Below, piece after piece: positions 41,322 through 41,422 of a stretch of 41,422 nt of DNA. This DNA comes from Coleofasciculus sp. FACHB-1120 (GTDB lineage: Bacteria > Cyanobacteriota > Cyanobacteriia > Cyanobacteriales > FACHB-T130), in contig NZ_JACJTV010000042.1 in NCBI RefSeq assembly GCF_014698845.1, forward strand, positions 1-41,422, in the 5' to 3' direction. Under the pieces are notes generated by a model. The model made no database searches, had not been told where the DNA came from, and worked only from the letters and a program-made list of their open reading frames with translations. Each line of letters starts with the position of its first letter. Within the stretch, counting starts at the first letter, position 1. A program made the position numbers and the translations under genes.

Positions 41322-41422
41322 CCTGGCACTGAGCTATTTTCCCAGGCAGTCACCCGCCGAGTATCTTCGCCGCAGTTGCGTTTCACCTCCGAGTTCGGGA
41401 TGGAGTCGGTGTGGTTCCACAA
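41322..41422 (-). rRNA. rrf: 5S ribosomal RNA, 5' end cut by the window edge
   Basis: On the minus strand the sequence reads from the window edge: the loop A/B region with CCACACCGACTCCATC, then CCGAACTCGGAGGTGAAACGC, the E-loop region GGCGAAGATACTCGGCGGG, and the 3' arm CTGCCTGGGAAAATAGCTC ending in CAGTGCCAGG. About 101 of the usual 115-120 nucleotides are present; the first 15-20 lie beyond the edge. The 23S and 16S genes should be to the right. Confidence 0.96.

Noticed and set aside
1-41422. A new defence or phage system
   Set aside because: No restriction, toxin-antitoxin, retron, CRISPR or phage genes were recognised. The AddB-like P-loop gene stands alone and fits DNA repair better.

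Overview
The window is chromosomal DNA from a cyanobacterium, most likely a filamentous one. Evidence: dense HIP1 palindromes (GCGATCGC) in both genes and gaps; the oxygenic-photosynthesis genes petB, petD, ycf3 and a D1-type C-terminal protease; PcxA; heptameric short repeats; and many cyanobacterial Ser/Thr kinases. No phage, CRISPR array or tRNA was seen. The left edge cuts a transposase gene and the right edge cuts a 5S rRNA gene (minus strand).

Layout. 1-3.5 kb: IS transposase start, then ctpA (minus) divergent from petB-petD (cytochrome b6f). 3.6-5.8 kb: a sugar-nucleotide dehydratase of the GDP-mannose dehydratase type and a GT4 glycosyltransferase. 5.9-9.4 kb: small membrane or secreted proteins, a VOC protein and a GT2-TPR glycosyltransferase. 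9.4-22.4 kb: a signalling region with two tandem FHA-GAF-adenylate cyclase paralogs, a divergent Ser/Thr kinase with an SH3-like tail, then (after ylqF, a UspA gene and pgk) three tandem kinases. The three share almost the same catalytic domain but carry different membrane or extracytoplasmic tails, one of them a type IV pilin-like domain. 22.4-26.0 kb: an AddB/UvrD-like P-loop protein, divergent from pcxA. 26.1-28.7 kb: a polysaccharide cluster (WcaF-type acetyltransferase and two GT2 enzymes). 28.8-35.9 kb: cobU, rnz, a SpoIID-domain protein, a conserved membrane protein and a pentapeptide-repeat protein, with several conserved genes of unknown role. 36.2-39.7 kb: ycf3, gatC, a glutathionyl-hydroquinone-reductase-like GST and aroA. 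39.9-41.4 kb: an unknown conserved gene and the 3' end of an rRNA operon with its terminator.

How the genes may work together. Most are housekeeping genes in short transcription units. The one stretch that looks like a system is 9.4-22.4 kb: Ser/Thr kinases beside FHA (phosphothreonine-binding) adenylate cyclases, with a kinase-pilin fusion. A kinase to FHA-cyclase to cAMP route, perhaps tied to surface or pilus sensing, is an inference from domain content and proximity and is not shown by the sequence. A second theme is repeat invasion: AT-rich repeats supply the stop codons and last residues of several neighbouring genes, and heptad-type repeats interrupt one coding sequence in frame.
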